Of a stretch of 64,000 nucleotides of DNA, positions 40,601 to 48,900 are shown one piece after another (the stretch's first letter is position 1; each line of letters opens with the position of its first letter). The stretch is taken from the NCBI RefSeq assembly GCF_901933205.1, contig NC_044573.1:83720546-83784545 (forward strand), given 5' to 3'. Made by a program: the position numbers and the translations under genes. The notes beneath the pieces are model-generated. The model saw only the letters and a program-made list of their open reading frames with translations, was not told the DNA's origin and did no database searches. The stretch is from Camarhynchus parvulus (taxonomy: Eukaryota; Chordata; Aves; Passeriformes; Thraupidae).

Positions 40601-42529
40601 ATACAAACACACAAATGCTGCTATATCACTGTACAAATGTTTAGGCTACTATTAGAAGCAAGATTTTAACTATGTGTTTAACAGGGGCTTTTCCCCCATG
40701 TTTTGGATTCAGAATTCTGTTCAAGCTTCTGTGCTGCAGAGGGAAGCTGGCAGATTTTATGGAGCAAGCTGTTTGCAGCTTCCTCCAGGGGGAAAAAAAA
40801 GCTTATGTAACTTCACAAAATGAAAATTAAATCCTCTGTGTTCAGCAAAATACGCAGCAACAATCTGGTGTGACACAGGATAAATGCTTTGTAAAAATCT
40901 GGAACCTGTCTTAGGTGAAAATAAATACAATTACAAGAATATGCATAGTTGCAGAATCAAAAAATCATTCTTCCATTTTCTGTTTTTATTATTTTGGTTT
41001 ATGTCATATATTCTTGCATTTATCTGGGATCAAGATTTGTCAGATTTCACAGACCTAGAAACATTATATTTAGAGATCTGGTTTTATAGTCTTTGATAAC
41101 TGTGTTTTGAATTTTAAAACTGTGGCTTTTTCCCATTATGTTTCCAATAGCGATAATTCATATGAATGTACTTCCTGTGAAAGCAGAATCTGTTTCCTTT
41201 AAAATGTGAAATGCTTTTGGGAGTCAGGGATGGATGTAGTGATTTATAAGATTTGTGGGCTTTTCCCCTTGCTAGCCTAGCTCTTTTTAATATTGTAGCT
41301 TACTTGATAGAATTCAATTTTTTCTCCCTTTTTTTTTTTGCTTTAAAAGGCACATCTATTAATGCTGTTACAGCTTCTCAATTTGGCTATGTGCAATTTT
41401 TTTCATACATTCTAAATATTTGCACTGTGTAAATCTTCCTTGTACCACCAATATCCCACTGATTAAATACTTAAAAAAAAAAAAAAAAAAAAAGAATAGT
41501 TCAGTCAGTTCCTTATGATTCTATAATGGTAACTAGACAGCCATAAGGATGAGTTTTAGTTCCTGTTCTACAGTGTGGATGGGTCTGTTGCAGTGAAACA
41601 GATGTTCTTATACTGTTCTGGAGAGGTGCAGAGGTAGAACAGGATTGATTTGGGGTATGCAAAATATGTGGGGATTACTGGAGAAAACACAGTGTTACAT
41701 TTGTGTTCATTCCAGCTAAAACGTCAGCAGTATTTCTGTGCTCATGCCGTAGTGAGAACAGAGCACAAAAGTACATAATCTAAAGTTCATATTCCATATT
41801 TCAGCTGATTTATTAGTCCTAAGACACTTGTGGTAGAACATTATTTTTGTACTTTTTTTCTGTAAATAGTGTCCACACAAGGCAAAAGACTGGATGCATA
41901 TAATAGGGCTTTAAGAGTTACGCTATTCTGAGCAAATTTCATGAACTAATTATGGTAGAACACTGTGGTCTGAGAAATAATGTTCTTTAATTGTGTCTTT
42001 TCTTTTGGCTCCAGGAAGAGGAATGGTGTCATACCATGCACACAATAGCCCAGTCAAGTTTCTTGTAACAGCTACATCTATAAACAAAAAGAACAGAAAC
42101 AAACTGAGAAACAGCCTCCCTCCTGGCTCAGAACCTAAGGACGATGACCAAAAGAACATTCTGCACAGTGAACGGCCGGGCTCTTCCCTCAGTAACACCC
42201 AGGACACTGCAGTTTGGCTGGGGGATTCAGCAGGGTCCATTGCGCAAAGAAGTGACTTGTCATCATCCTCTGGGTCCCTTACTTTGTCTCATGGATCAAG
42301 TTCCCTAGAACACAGACCAGAGGACAGTAACATTTATGAGCTTCTGAAAGATCAAAATATCTCATTTAAAAGTAAAAGACAGAAATCTAAGAAAATGAAA
42401 GCAAGTTCTGTTTTAGTAATTTCTGGTGGCCAAGGACACAGAAGAGTGAACAAGAAGACCAAGCAGCAGCGACAAGATGAACTAGTGTCTTCAGTGATGG
42501 TCTGGCAAATCCCACTATTAAATATCTAA
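8720..42529 (+). CDS. ARHGEF10: ARHGEF10, Rho guanine nucleotide exchange factor 10, C-terminal ~630 residues (11 exons, 5'-truncated by window)
   Basis: The joined exons are 8720-8835, 10456-10583, 11230-11330, 12241-12362, 15963-16049, 17385-17608, 18685-18842, 27483-27625, 33415-33589, 39964-40086 and 42015-42529, totalling 1,892 nt. All splice phases agree and one stop ends the frame. The product activates RhoA-type GTPases by GDP/GTP exchange; in mammals it has been tied to myelination/nerve conduction and to Rab6/Rab8 exocytic vesicles (family knowledge). Visible here are the end of the PH domain (fragment residues 1-115, with the helix tryptophan at W104), a basic linker (116-156), a WD40-like propeller region (about 157-475), a Ser-rich low-complexity stretch, and a last beta-strand-like end WQIPLLNI. 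The full protein is about 1,350 residues in mammals, so the N-terminus and DH domain lie upstream of the window. Motifs such as [19 protein letters not shown] and the C-terminus fit ARHGEF10 rather than the paralogue ARHGEF10L. Confidence 0.95.
8836..10455 (+). other. ARHGEF10: ARHGEF10 intron A-B
   Basis: This 1,620-bp AT-rich intron has no recognisable gene. A short stretch at 9878-9900 (CATAGAATTCTGATGTTGG) resembles the 3' tail of CR1 elements in reverse, but it is too short to call. Confidence 0.85.
10456..10583 (+). CDS. ARHGEF10: ARHGEF10 exon B (PH domain)
   Basis: The acceptor is TTTTTCAG before 10456. The exon encodes [18 protein letters not shown] and then [20 protein letters not shown]. 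The donor is CAA|GTCAGT at 10583/10584. I chose it over the GT four bases later because only this site leaves AA to join the G of the next exon as a lysine codon, restoring the conserved K-S-G-R-P-T-F-F. The donor is weak because its last exon base is A rather than G. Confidence 0.93.
10584..11229 (+). other. ARHGEF10: ARHGEF10 intron B-C
   Basis: This 646-bp intron contains the 51-bp minisatellite (10741-10944) and a TTTG simple repeat at about 11188-11217 that feeds into the polypyrimidine tract of exon C. Confidence 0.9.
10741..10944 (+). repeat. 51-bp minisatellite, 4 units, in ARHGEF10 intron
   Basis: Units start with TTTAAT at 10741, 10792, 10843 and 10894, an exact 51-bp period. Units 1 and 3 are identical; unit 2 differs at several bases and unit 4 diverges further, indicating duplication of a two-unit (102-bp) block. 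Each unit contains CTTTTCTCCTGTTCCTCAG (the first bases vary slightly in unit 4), which has the form of a 3' splice site. Because 51 is a multiple of three an open frame runs through the array, but I see no reason to call it a gene. Confidence 0.95.
11230..11330 (+). CDS. ARHGEF10: ARHGEF10 exon C (end of PH domain)
   Basis: The acceptor is CTGTACTGCAG before 11230. The exon encodes [20 protein letters not shown] and then [13 protein letters not shown], fragment residues 83-115. The tryptophan matches the conserved residue in the C-terminal helix of PH domains. The donor is TTG|GTAATT after 11330. One base of a split codon remains at the end. Confidence 0.94.
11331..12240 (+). other. ARHGEF10: ARHGEF10 intron C-D
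   Basis: This 910-bp AT-rich intron has a poly-T run near 11391-11402. It holds no other feature that I can see and ends in the tandem NAGNAG acceptor. Confidence 0.9.
12241..12362 (+). CDS. ARHGEF10: ARHGEF10 exon D (PH-to-propeller linker; tandem acceptor)
   Basis: The acceptor reads ...TTACAG|CAG|AGG, a NAGNAG tandem site, so the exon can start at 12241 (adds Ala) or at 12244. Both keep the frame. The exon encodes [20 protein letters not shown], then [20 protein letters not shown]. It is a lysine-rich linker after the PH domain. The donor is AAG|GTGAAC after 12362. Confidence 0.93.
12363..15962 (+). other. ARHGEF10: ARHGEF10 intron D-E
   Basis: This 3.6-kb intron holds a T/G-rich low-complexity tract at about 14408-14540, a direct repeat of 18 bp spaced 24 bp (14582 and 14606), and a G-rich run at 15094-15111 able to form a G-quadruplex. 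No gene is seen. Confidence 0.88.
14408..14540. repeat. T/G-rich low-complexity tract
   Basis: Repeated T runs separated by G (TTTTG and TTTG units) extend over about 130 bp in intron D-E, with no clean single period. Confidence 0.85.
15963..16049 (+). CDS. ARHGEF10: ARHGEF10 exon E (87 nt, symmetric; start of propeller)
   Basis: The acceptor is CTCTCCTTGAAG before 15963 and the donor TGG|GTAAGT follows 16049. The exon is exactly 29 codons in phase 0-0 and encodes [20 protein letters not shown] and then CAVEHGFLW. Skipping it would keep the reading frame. The donor is consensus by sequence but sits inside a strong inverted repeat (16045-16078), described as a separate feature. Confidence 0.94.
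16045..16078 (+). repeat. Inverted repeat enclosing the exon E 5' splice site
   Basis: Bases 16045-16059 pair with 16063-16078, with one bulged base (16069) and a three-base loop (16060-16062), giving a 15-bp stem. The splice junction 16049/16050 and the whole GTAAGT lie in the 5' arm. The pairing is read directly from the bases; any effect on splicing is inference. Confidence 0.9.
16050..17384 (+). other. ARHGEF10: ARHGEF10 intron E-F
   Basis: This 1,335-bp intron begins inside the splice-site hairpin (16045-16078) and ends with a long T-rich acceptor tract. I see nothing else in it. Confidence 0.9.
17385..17608 (+). CDS. ARHGEF10: ARHGEF10 exon F (WD40-like region)
   Basis: A long T-rich tract and TTTCAG precede 17385. 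The exon encodes [40 protein letters not shown], an acidic and lysine-rich loop, and ends [12 protein letters not shown]. The hydrophobic strands alternate as in propeller blades, and the charged stretch ([17 protein letters not shown]) reads as an exposed insertion between strands. The donor is AAG|GTGATT at 17608/17609. The final AG forms a serine codon with the next exon. Confidence 0.95.
17609..18684 (+). other. ARHGEF10: ARHGEF10 intron F-G
   Basis: This 1,076-bp AT-rich intron has a short TA repeat at about 18369-18386 and no other feature. Confidence 0.9.
18685..18842 (+). CDS. ARHGEF10: ARHGEF10 exon G (WD40-like region)
   Basis: The acceptor is TTTCTCTGTAG before 18685. The exon encodes [40 protein letters not shown] and [12 protein letters not shown]. 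The [13 protein letters not shown] motif is a typical propeller strand pair. The donor is AAG|GTAATG after 18842. The next exon lies 8.6 kb downstream. Confidence 0.94.
18843..27482 (+). other. ARHGEF10: ARHGEF10 intron G-H (8.6 kb)
   Basis: No exon or intact mobile element is recognisable. It contains a TA microsatellite (19536-19600), a poly-T run near 20081-20098, and a cluster of AT-rich palindromes around 21547-21640. Open frames up to 97 codons are present but match nothing I know. Splice phase joins exon G to exon H without a missing exon. Confidence 0.85.
19536..19600. repeat. TA microsatellite
   Basis: An interrupted TATATAGA tract is followed by an uninterrupted AT run at 19563-19599. 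It is expected to be length-polymorphic. Confidence 0.95.
27483..27625 (+). CDS. ARHGEF10: ARHGEF10 exon H (WD40-like region)
   Basis: The acceptor is TTTTTATTGAAG before 27483. The exon encodes [40 protein letters not shown] and TVTHSIE. The [11 protein letters not shown] motif is a propeller blade strand pair conserved in the ARHGEF10 family. The donor is GAG|GTAAAC after 27625. Confidence 0.94.
27626..33414 (+). other. ARHGEF10: ARHGEF10 intron H-I (5.8 kb)
   Basis: No exon is required by phase. Several open frames of 60-146 codons occur between 28300 and 31700, denser than elsewhere, including one at 29606-30046 (+) and one at 30308-30601 (-). I recognise neither, and the region may hold a decayed mobile element. 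Confidence 0.82.
33415..33589 (+). CDS. ARHGEF10: ARHGEF10 exon I (WD40-like region, most conserved blade)
   Basis: The acceptor is TTTTTCTTGCAG before 33415. The exon encodes [59 protein letters not shown]. The segment [17 protein letters not shown] is nearly invariant in ARHGEF10 and ARHGEF10L. The donor CAG|GTAGCT after 33589 is weak. Confidence 0.95.
33590..39963 (+). other. ARHGEF10: ARHGEF10 intron I-J (6.4 kb)
   Basis: It contains a short hairpin at 35751-35778 and a degraded CR1 fragment at about 39125-39580. No gene is visible otherwise. Confidence 0.87.
39125..39580 (-). mobile_element. Degraded CR1 LINE 3' fragment
   Basis: The left end reads CCATAGAATCATGGAGTAA, the reverse of the typical CR1 3' terminus, and is followed by segments such as TTTTTCACCACCTTTATGGTG and GGTGGATGCAGTACTTCTGA that resemble the antisense CR1 3' region found throughout bird genomes. 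The copy is strongly diverged and has no open reading frame. Its boundaries are approximate. Confidence 0.65.
39964..40086 (+). CDS. ARHGEF10: ARHGEF10 exon J (WD40-like region)
   Basis: The acceptor is CTAAACCCCCCAG before 39964. The exon encodes [20 protein letters not shown] and [20 protein letters not shown]. The frame joins exon I through a split glycine codon and exon K through another. The donor is CTG|GTGAGT after 40086. A degraded CR1 lies about 390 bp upstream in the intron. Confidence 0.95.
40087..42014 (+). other. ARHGEF10: ARHGEF10 intron J-K
   Basis: This 1.9-kb AT-rich intron has a 21-base poly-A run at 41473-41493. The run is not preceded by any retrocopy I can recognise. Confidence 0.9.
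41473..41493 (+). repeat. Poly-A run (21 A)
   Basis: An uninterrupted A run in the last ARHGEF10 intron, about 520 bp upstream of the terminal exon. It could be a retroposition tail, but the sequence before it is not recognisable as a gene copy. Confidence 0.9.
42015..42529 (+). CDS. ARHGEF10: ARHGEF10 terminal coding exon K with stop codon
   Basis: The acceptor is TTTTGGCTCCAG before 42015. The exon encodes [20 protein letters not shown], a polar Ser-rich region of roughly 110 residues, the motif [17 protein letters not shown], a basic patch [11 protein letters not shown], then [15 protein letters not shown] and a C-terminal end [13 protein letters not shown]. The stop TAA is at 42527-42529. 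The Ser-rich stretch looks disordered and is inserted before the last strand, which may close the propeller (inference). The basic patch could be a nuclear-localisation-like or membrane-binding signal, but nothing here proves it. Confidence 0.96.
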
Positions 42530-44440
42530 CTGAACTAAATCCAAGATTGTTTTTGCTATTAAAAGAAATGTGATATCCTTTTGTGGCTAATGCCAGCTTA
42601 GGACCCAAGCAGATAGGCTTTATATATCTGGGAGCAATTTCACTAGGCTTGGATCACAGGATTAAGGGTGCAAGACAGTCTTCACATATTTAGAACATTC
42701 TGCAGTGTTAGAGTATTGGAAAATATTTAGCTATTGGTGCTGTCTTTGATACTCAGAAAAAAAAGGAATGTTAGGGACTTTAAAATGGTTTTAGAATCTC
42801 TTACCTAATTTATACTCACATTTATAAATATCTTAATTATGTTCTATAGCACTTAGGGAAGGCAAGGAAGACATGCCATGTCTCATGCTGGTTTCTGCTT
42901 GCATAAATCAGTTATTCCTACTTTTTCCAAAGTGACATATTTCATGGAAGAGTAGATTTTAATAAATTAACAAATATTTTTAAGTAATAAGTAGTCTAAT
43001 GTGAGCTAGTACTAATTTGGCAAGAATTATAATAGTCTAAAACTTCATTCCACATACCAGAGTTTGGTTGGAACAAAACTGGCTAAATTAATTAATCAGT
43101 ATTTGTTTATTTCAACACAGAATATAGATTTTTTAAAAATACTAATTTCTAATGCTCAGTTATTAGAAATCTTTCAATACAAAAAGCACATTAATTTTCT
43201 TGGTAGGTGTGATGTGTATGCAACTTGGTTTTGTTATACAGAAAGTTGCAAGGATGCAATGGCTTTGGGCAAATAGAAAATACAGATACAGGACAGCTGT
43301 GCATTATAGTGCTGCTAACATCCTCCCTCTGCAACTCAATATCAAAGCTAAACATGGATTGTAACATTTTTAAGGAGGCATGCACATCCAGTAAATTAAT
43401 ATTGAAGTTATTAATTAAGTCATTAATTGGGAAGATACATATACTAATATAGGAATATCTATAGGAAGTACTATCTGTAGGTAATCACTATAAGTCCTAA
43501 ATTAACTGAGTTGTGCTGTGTCCCCAAGCAAGCATTTATCACATACTGTCACAGTGCAACAGCGACAGCAGAGGTATGGTCATACCTGAGTGGTGAGCCC
43601 TTCTTTTCTCCCAGTTTCAGCAAAGCACGGCCCTGTAAATGGAATTGGGAAAGTGGGGTGCACAGCTTCATTCCCTCAGATGGGCAAGTTGTCACTTTGG
43701 TACTGTTAAAAGGATGAATTCTAAGTAGGGACCTGATCAACATTTTATTCATGAATTGATGTATTTCCAAAGGAAACTTTGAATTTGGGATTCGTACTGA
43801 AATTGCCTGTTGCCCTAATCTCTGCACATGTGAAATACAAGACAAAGGCTTCAGCTCATAAAGACATTGCCAGAAATGGTGACAAGACACATCCTTCAGT
43901 CAAAATCTGCTTAATGCAGGTACCTTGGTGAATAGAGTTGCTGGGAACATTCTTTTCCCTAATCAGTAGACTGAAATACAGAGAAATGAGAATGATTAAG
44001 TTTCAGTTTTGTGAAGAACTCTAATGCTGCCCATCGATTCAGTAAAATGCCATCTGAAGTAGAACATTTGTCAGATGTATGCATTGACTAGAATCGAATA
44101 AAACTTCTGGCTGCTTTGGTACCATTATTATCCCAGTAAAAAAGTGATTTACCCTGAAATTGTTTTTGCTACTTCTAATTCAAAGCCTTTATTCCACTAT
44201 GTTCTGTTTCAATCTGCCTGTTTCAAATCACTCTCTACCATAAGGGCAGTGTTTCCCAGCATGTGCCATTTCAAGACAAACAGTACTAGAGACTGAGGTA
44301 TTTTTGTTGGATATAGTAGTAGGGTTGGGGTTTTTAAAATAATGCTGAAATTTATTTTCTTAATTTTGCAACAGATCTGTGTACGTGTAAAATTTTCAGT
44401 CTTTTCTGCTTTATAAAGCAAACCTCTATCAAGGTGACCC

Positions 44441-44483
44441 CAAAATCGGTGTGTAGGCTGGCTGAGCCTACACACTGATTTTG
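44441..44483 (+). repeat. Hairpin-forming inverted repeat in the ARHGEF10 3'UTR
   Basis: Bases 44441-44459 pair with 44465-44483 around a five-base loop (GGCTG). The stem is 19 bp with a single G-U pair (44448 with 44476) and no bulges. It lies about 1.9 kb after the stop codon and before the distal poly(A) signal, so it should be present in the long mRNA form. Confidence 0.9.
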
Positions 44484-45910
44484 ACAGAGCACTGACTAAC
44501 ATCAGGTCTTCCCTGATGCCTGACACCAGTGAGGGGGACAGAGGGAATGCTGTTGAAGGCAGTCTTTGTCTGCACAGTGGCACCAAAATAGGCATTTCAC
44601 AATCAGGTGTGCATCCTGATTTCAGAGGCTTTTCCCATATCCTCCATTGAGCCATAATAGCATGGGTTTCAATGAGTCACAAAGGACACTTGTTATAGAT
44701 GGGATTGTAGGCTTAGGATCTTCATTACTGTTTTGTGCTTTTCTTCCATGTCTTTTGCTATGTGTCTTGCAACTTCAGTTGGGTATTGTCAGTGTTGGCA
44801 TAGGCTTAGTGTTGGCTTGAGTCCTGGTAGGGGAAAAAAAAAAGGGAAAAAAGCAGAGTGCCTCTAAGCCAGGCATCTGGCAACATTTTCCCAAACTTTT
44901 CTTCTTCTCCTCTCTGACCTACTGCTTAGGCTCCCCTGGCTTGAGAGATCAAGGCCAGTTTAATTTTCTATATTCTTCCGTAGCTATGGCCCTGGGAGCT
45001 GCTCTTTGCCCACTGTGTGGAAGTACTACATTGTACAGTTTAATGTATGTATGCTGAAAAGCAAGTGAAGAGATTCTTCTGTGTATAAAGCATAAATAAT
45101 CTAGTATCCCTTGGCTACACTGCAGCAAAAGGACCACAGGTTTTATTTTGCATGCTCCTTGGGCATGGTATTCCATGTCCCTGCCTTCAGGACTGGAGAA
45201 TCACATCTACTCCCTGATGGATCTTGATCACCAGGAGCAGTAAGTAGAGTCCACCACACACTCAACTGGAAATCCATGCATTACAGGATCCTCTAGCAGT
45301 ATCTGGAGAGTTGTAAAGAAACTTTTAACCTGTCAGTTGAAATGTAATTTTCTTTGGTTCTATCAATAGAACAAATCAATAGAACAAAGTACAAATCTGC
45401 TCTTCTGAAAGTATGTTGAAGTTTTGCCAGTGACTTCTGTAAGAAAAGAATGGGTCCCTCATTCAATTCCCCTATTTTGAAAATAGCTATCTATTTATCT
45501 TTCTAAGCTGTAAAGCAAGAGAGAAAGTGTATGTCTGCCTATAAAAATACATCTTGTCATAAACTAGATTTTGTCAGTAACTAACTGAGTACAAGGGGCA
45601 ATGTTCCTTTTTGACATGCAACTTTCTGGTATTACCTTACTATAAAAACAGGCAGGAACCAAAGTTTCTCTTACAGCTGACAAATAGTCCTTATAGCTGT
45701 TGTAGACTGTGCTAATCAGAGGTTGGATTTTGCTTTCTGGTACTGCTTTTCTAGATTAACAGAAGTTATAAAAATAATAGGAAAAAGGGAAGCAAATGTA
45801 ACCACTACAATATATCCTATATATGTTTTTAACACATAGTAGTGTCTTTTGTAACATGAGCCATAAAACTTGTGTATTTATGTTCAAAGTATAAATTGAG
45901 AAAAATGTTG

Positions 45911-45916
45911 AATAAA
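45911..45916 (+). terminator. Poly(A) signal AATAAA, probable distal end of ARHGEF10
   Basis: A canonical AATAAA is followed about 20 bases later by a CA and then by GT-rich sequence (TTGGGTTGTC, GGGTTATGTGTT) at about 45950-45993. That is the expected order of hexamer, cleavage site and downstream element. Two upstream hexamers (42961, 44097) could give shorter isoforms. Confidence 0.65.
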
Positions 45917-45937
45917 AAATATGATAAAAATTAACTT

Positions 45938-48900
45938 CAGAAGAACATCTTGGGTTGTCATTTTAACTAGAAGGTTAGAATTTGGGTTATGTGTTAATGA
46001 ATAATATATATATATATTAATGGACTCATGCAAGAGAAAATAGGATATGTGGTTAGGATGACAAAGATGACTTTTTTTTTATAATATTTCTACAATTTAA
46101 ACGCCAGCAAATGCAGTTTCTGAAAATTATGCAGTCATTTATTATTAGGTTTGATTACTGTATCAATGGACCCAAATAGTGTCTAAGCAGTAGAATTTCT
46201 ACTATGCTGTGTGGAGTAAGCATCAGCACTTGGGCAGCATGCATGCTGCATAAAAATGAGAAGCATTAATTTTGAAAATGAGTATTGCAGAGCCAAGGCT
46301 TTAAGAGAATAAATTAATTTTCAGTTGCTAACAGGCAATTCTTTCTAATTAATCTGCCCTAAAGGATACATACATAATCCCATGACTGTGTTTAAATACA
46401 GAGATTTGTATTTATCAGGCTCAGCAATAGCCTTTTCGAGTGTACCTAGAATAAACAAACAAGAGGATTTACTGAGAATTCCTTGGTTGCTAGGAAAGCC
46501 TGCCTTTTCGCTCCCGGCCGTATACCACATCTCTTTAATACATGCTTCTGAAAAACATCAAATAATTTGAGCACAGGATACCTGTGCACATTTGGATACA
46601 GATTCTGTTCCAATGGGAATTTACAGCTCATTATTTATGGTGACAATCTGAGGGCTAAAATTGCTTACTGCCTCTTTGAGAGAGGCCTGAATATTGGGAA
46701 GAATTTCCTGAACTGTGGTTCAGTGCTTAAACGTCACTGCTCCTCTCTCTTCCATCCTATTTAATTTTCTAACTGCATATAGACAAATTGGTTTTTGTAA
46801 AATGCATTTGCAGGTGAATATCAGTCATTTGAAAGGTGCAGCTGTAATGGAGGGTTCTGCATGAGCTAGTCTGTATTGCAGTGAGTATGCCATGGAGCTG
46901 TAACAGTATTTTTAGAACTGCTTTACATAGCTTCATAGTAATAATACTTCATATAATAATAGTCCTGTTAAGAAGGCAGATTAGTATCTGTAGCTAGGAA
47001 GAAAATAAGTTGAAAAGCATTTGCCTGACTTGAAGCTATATGATGAGTCTGTAAAAGCACACAGATTAAAGCCATTGCTGCTCTCTAAGCCCATGATTAG
47101 TCCTTTAAACAATCTCCTCCTTGCAGGTGTCCTGTATATGTGGTGGTGGAAAATGTCTGTTGAGCAAACTGGCCAGGACCAGGGCGGCAACTGGAGTGCT
47201 GAGCTGTGATCACAGGTAGTAGCTGGCTGGCTGGGGTTGAGCCTGGCCTGGGCTGCTCCCATCAGACAGCACTGGCAAAGCCACTTACCTGCTACATTTT
47301 AGGAACTGATTAACTATGTTGATGTAAATTGTGTGGTGCCATTTGCAGAATAGGTTTTCTGCCTCTAGTGTCTTGATACTGATGCACCCATGCATGTATC
47401 CATAAAACCTTTCTGTGGGATGGTTGCCCATAAGTCTGGAACTTGGGACCTGTCAGGAGATAGAAATACCTACTAGCATAGACTTGACATGTACCATACA
47501 GGTACCAAGCTGGTATGAAGAGTGCCACTGTTAATCTGGGTTGGTTCATCAGCTGTTTGTACCATGCCACAGCGCAAAATTCTGGTCTACTTCCCATACC
47601 TTTTAAGATTTAGGGGCTTTATAGCGCTATGTAGAATCTGCGTCCTGTTTCCTCACAATTGCAGAGCATGCACACTGCCAGATCTAGCTGCTATTCAATT
47701 TGAGAAATCTAGCTCGAGATTTTTCAGAATTAGTTGCTGCTGCCTTGCAATTGTGCTTATTTGATTAATAGCATTTTCTTTAAAGACATGCCTAGCTACC
47801 AAATTGCCAGAAACGCTTTTTCCTCCTAAAACAAGAGTCAACAAAGCAACACTGAAACAGCTTCAGATCAAAGGATCAGAAAATTTCCTAGCAAATGAAG
47901 ATTTACTGTGTAACTCCATTTGAAATGCAGCAATGCCGATATATGACCAAAAGCGCTTCAAGTGCTTTGGCCAAGCTCCATAAACCACACTATAAAGCAG
48001 TTAGTCTTTCACAGCATGACCTTCAAAGGTGTTCAAAGGGATTTTTTTCTTCCAGCAGAGCAGGCCTTGACAGCAGAACTGCAAGTTCTACTGTTGCACA
48101 TATTGTTATACTCCAGTGATAATCACAGTTATCATTAGTGTGTGTCCAAACCTACAAGATGAGCCAGAACACCTAGGATTAAAATGACACATCTTGGGGG
48201 AGATGAAATGATTGTAAGAATTTACTGGAAATACAATTTCAGGAGTATTTTGACATCAAAAGGTTCAGCTGAGCCTCCAGCTGAGTTTTCTCAAAGCACT
48301 GAAGTACCTGATTTCCACTGAAACCTATGTATCTTAAATGGCCAAATGCAGAGAACAAGAATGGCTTTAAATTCAAAAAACTTAACTACAGAGCTACAGA
48401 AGTTTCATTTTTCCTTTCTCCTATTCAACATTGGAGAGAAACTCTGTGGGTTTCAACTTGAGCATCAGGATCACCTTTAATGTGGATACAAAAACTGCAT
48501 TCACTCTTGCCTTCCAAATCAAATTGTTTAAATTGTTTCCTGTGGGCTTTTCTGGTTTGCTCTATCTGTGTGTATTTCAAGTTGCAGAACATGCCTACCA
48601 GACTACACTTACTAAATGCTTTTTAGTGTTCCCTTTCTAAGGAGATTTTTTTTTCTTTAGAGTTGGGTAGCACAGACTGCATGCTTTAATAAGGAGGATT
48701 ACCCCCAAGATTTGTCAGAGCAACCACTCTTCTGCAATGTTGCTCAGAGTAACCTGTGATGCTTTTAATCCTGCTCACAGGCACTGACACCATCAGTTAA
48801 CTTAAGCTGCATCTGCATTGCTGACCTGCAGGGCACTGCAGAGGTTACAGACACACCGTGAGGGCGTATCGAGTGGGATCCCTGTGCCCGTCCTGCCCTT

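Larger units (their letters stand above)
42530..45937 (+). other. ARHGEF10: ARHGEF10 3' untranslated region (inferred extent)
   Basis: The sequence after the stop is AT-rich, has no acceptor-donor pair that would extend coding, and carries several poly(A) hexamers: 42961-42966, 44097-44102 and 45911-45916. The last has the best context, so the longest UTR is about 3.4 kb. The end coordinate is an estimate of the cleavage site. A 19-bp hairpin lies inside at 44441-44483. Confidence 0.7.

Noticed and set aside
8720..42529. Assignment to the paralogue ARHGEF10L
   Set aside because: The PH-end, linker and C-terminal motifs ([40 protein letters not shown]) fit ARHGEF10 better, and the downstream CpG island fits the ARHGEF10-KBTBD11 gene order.
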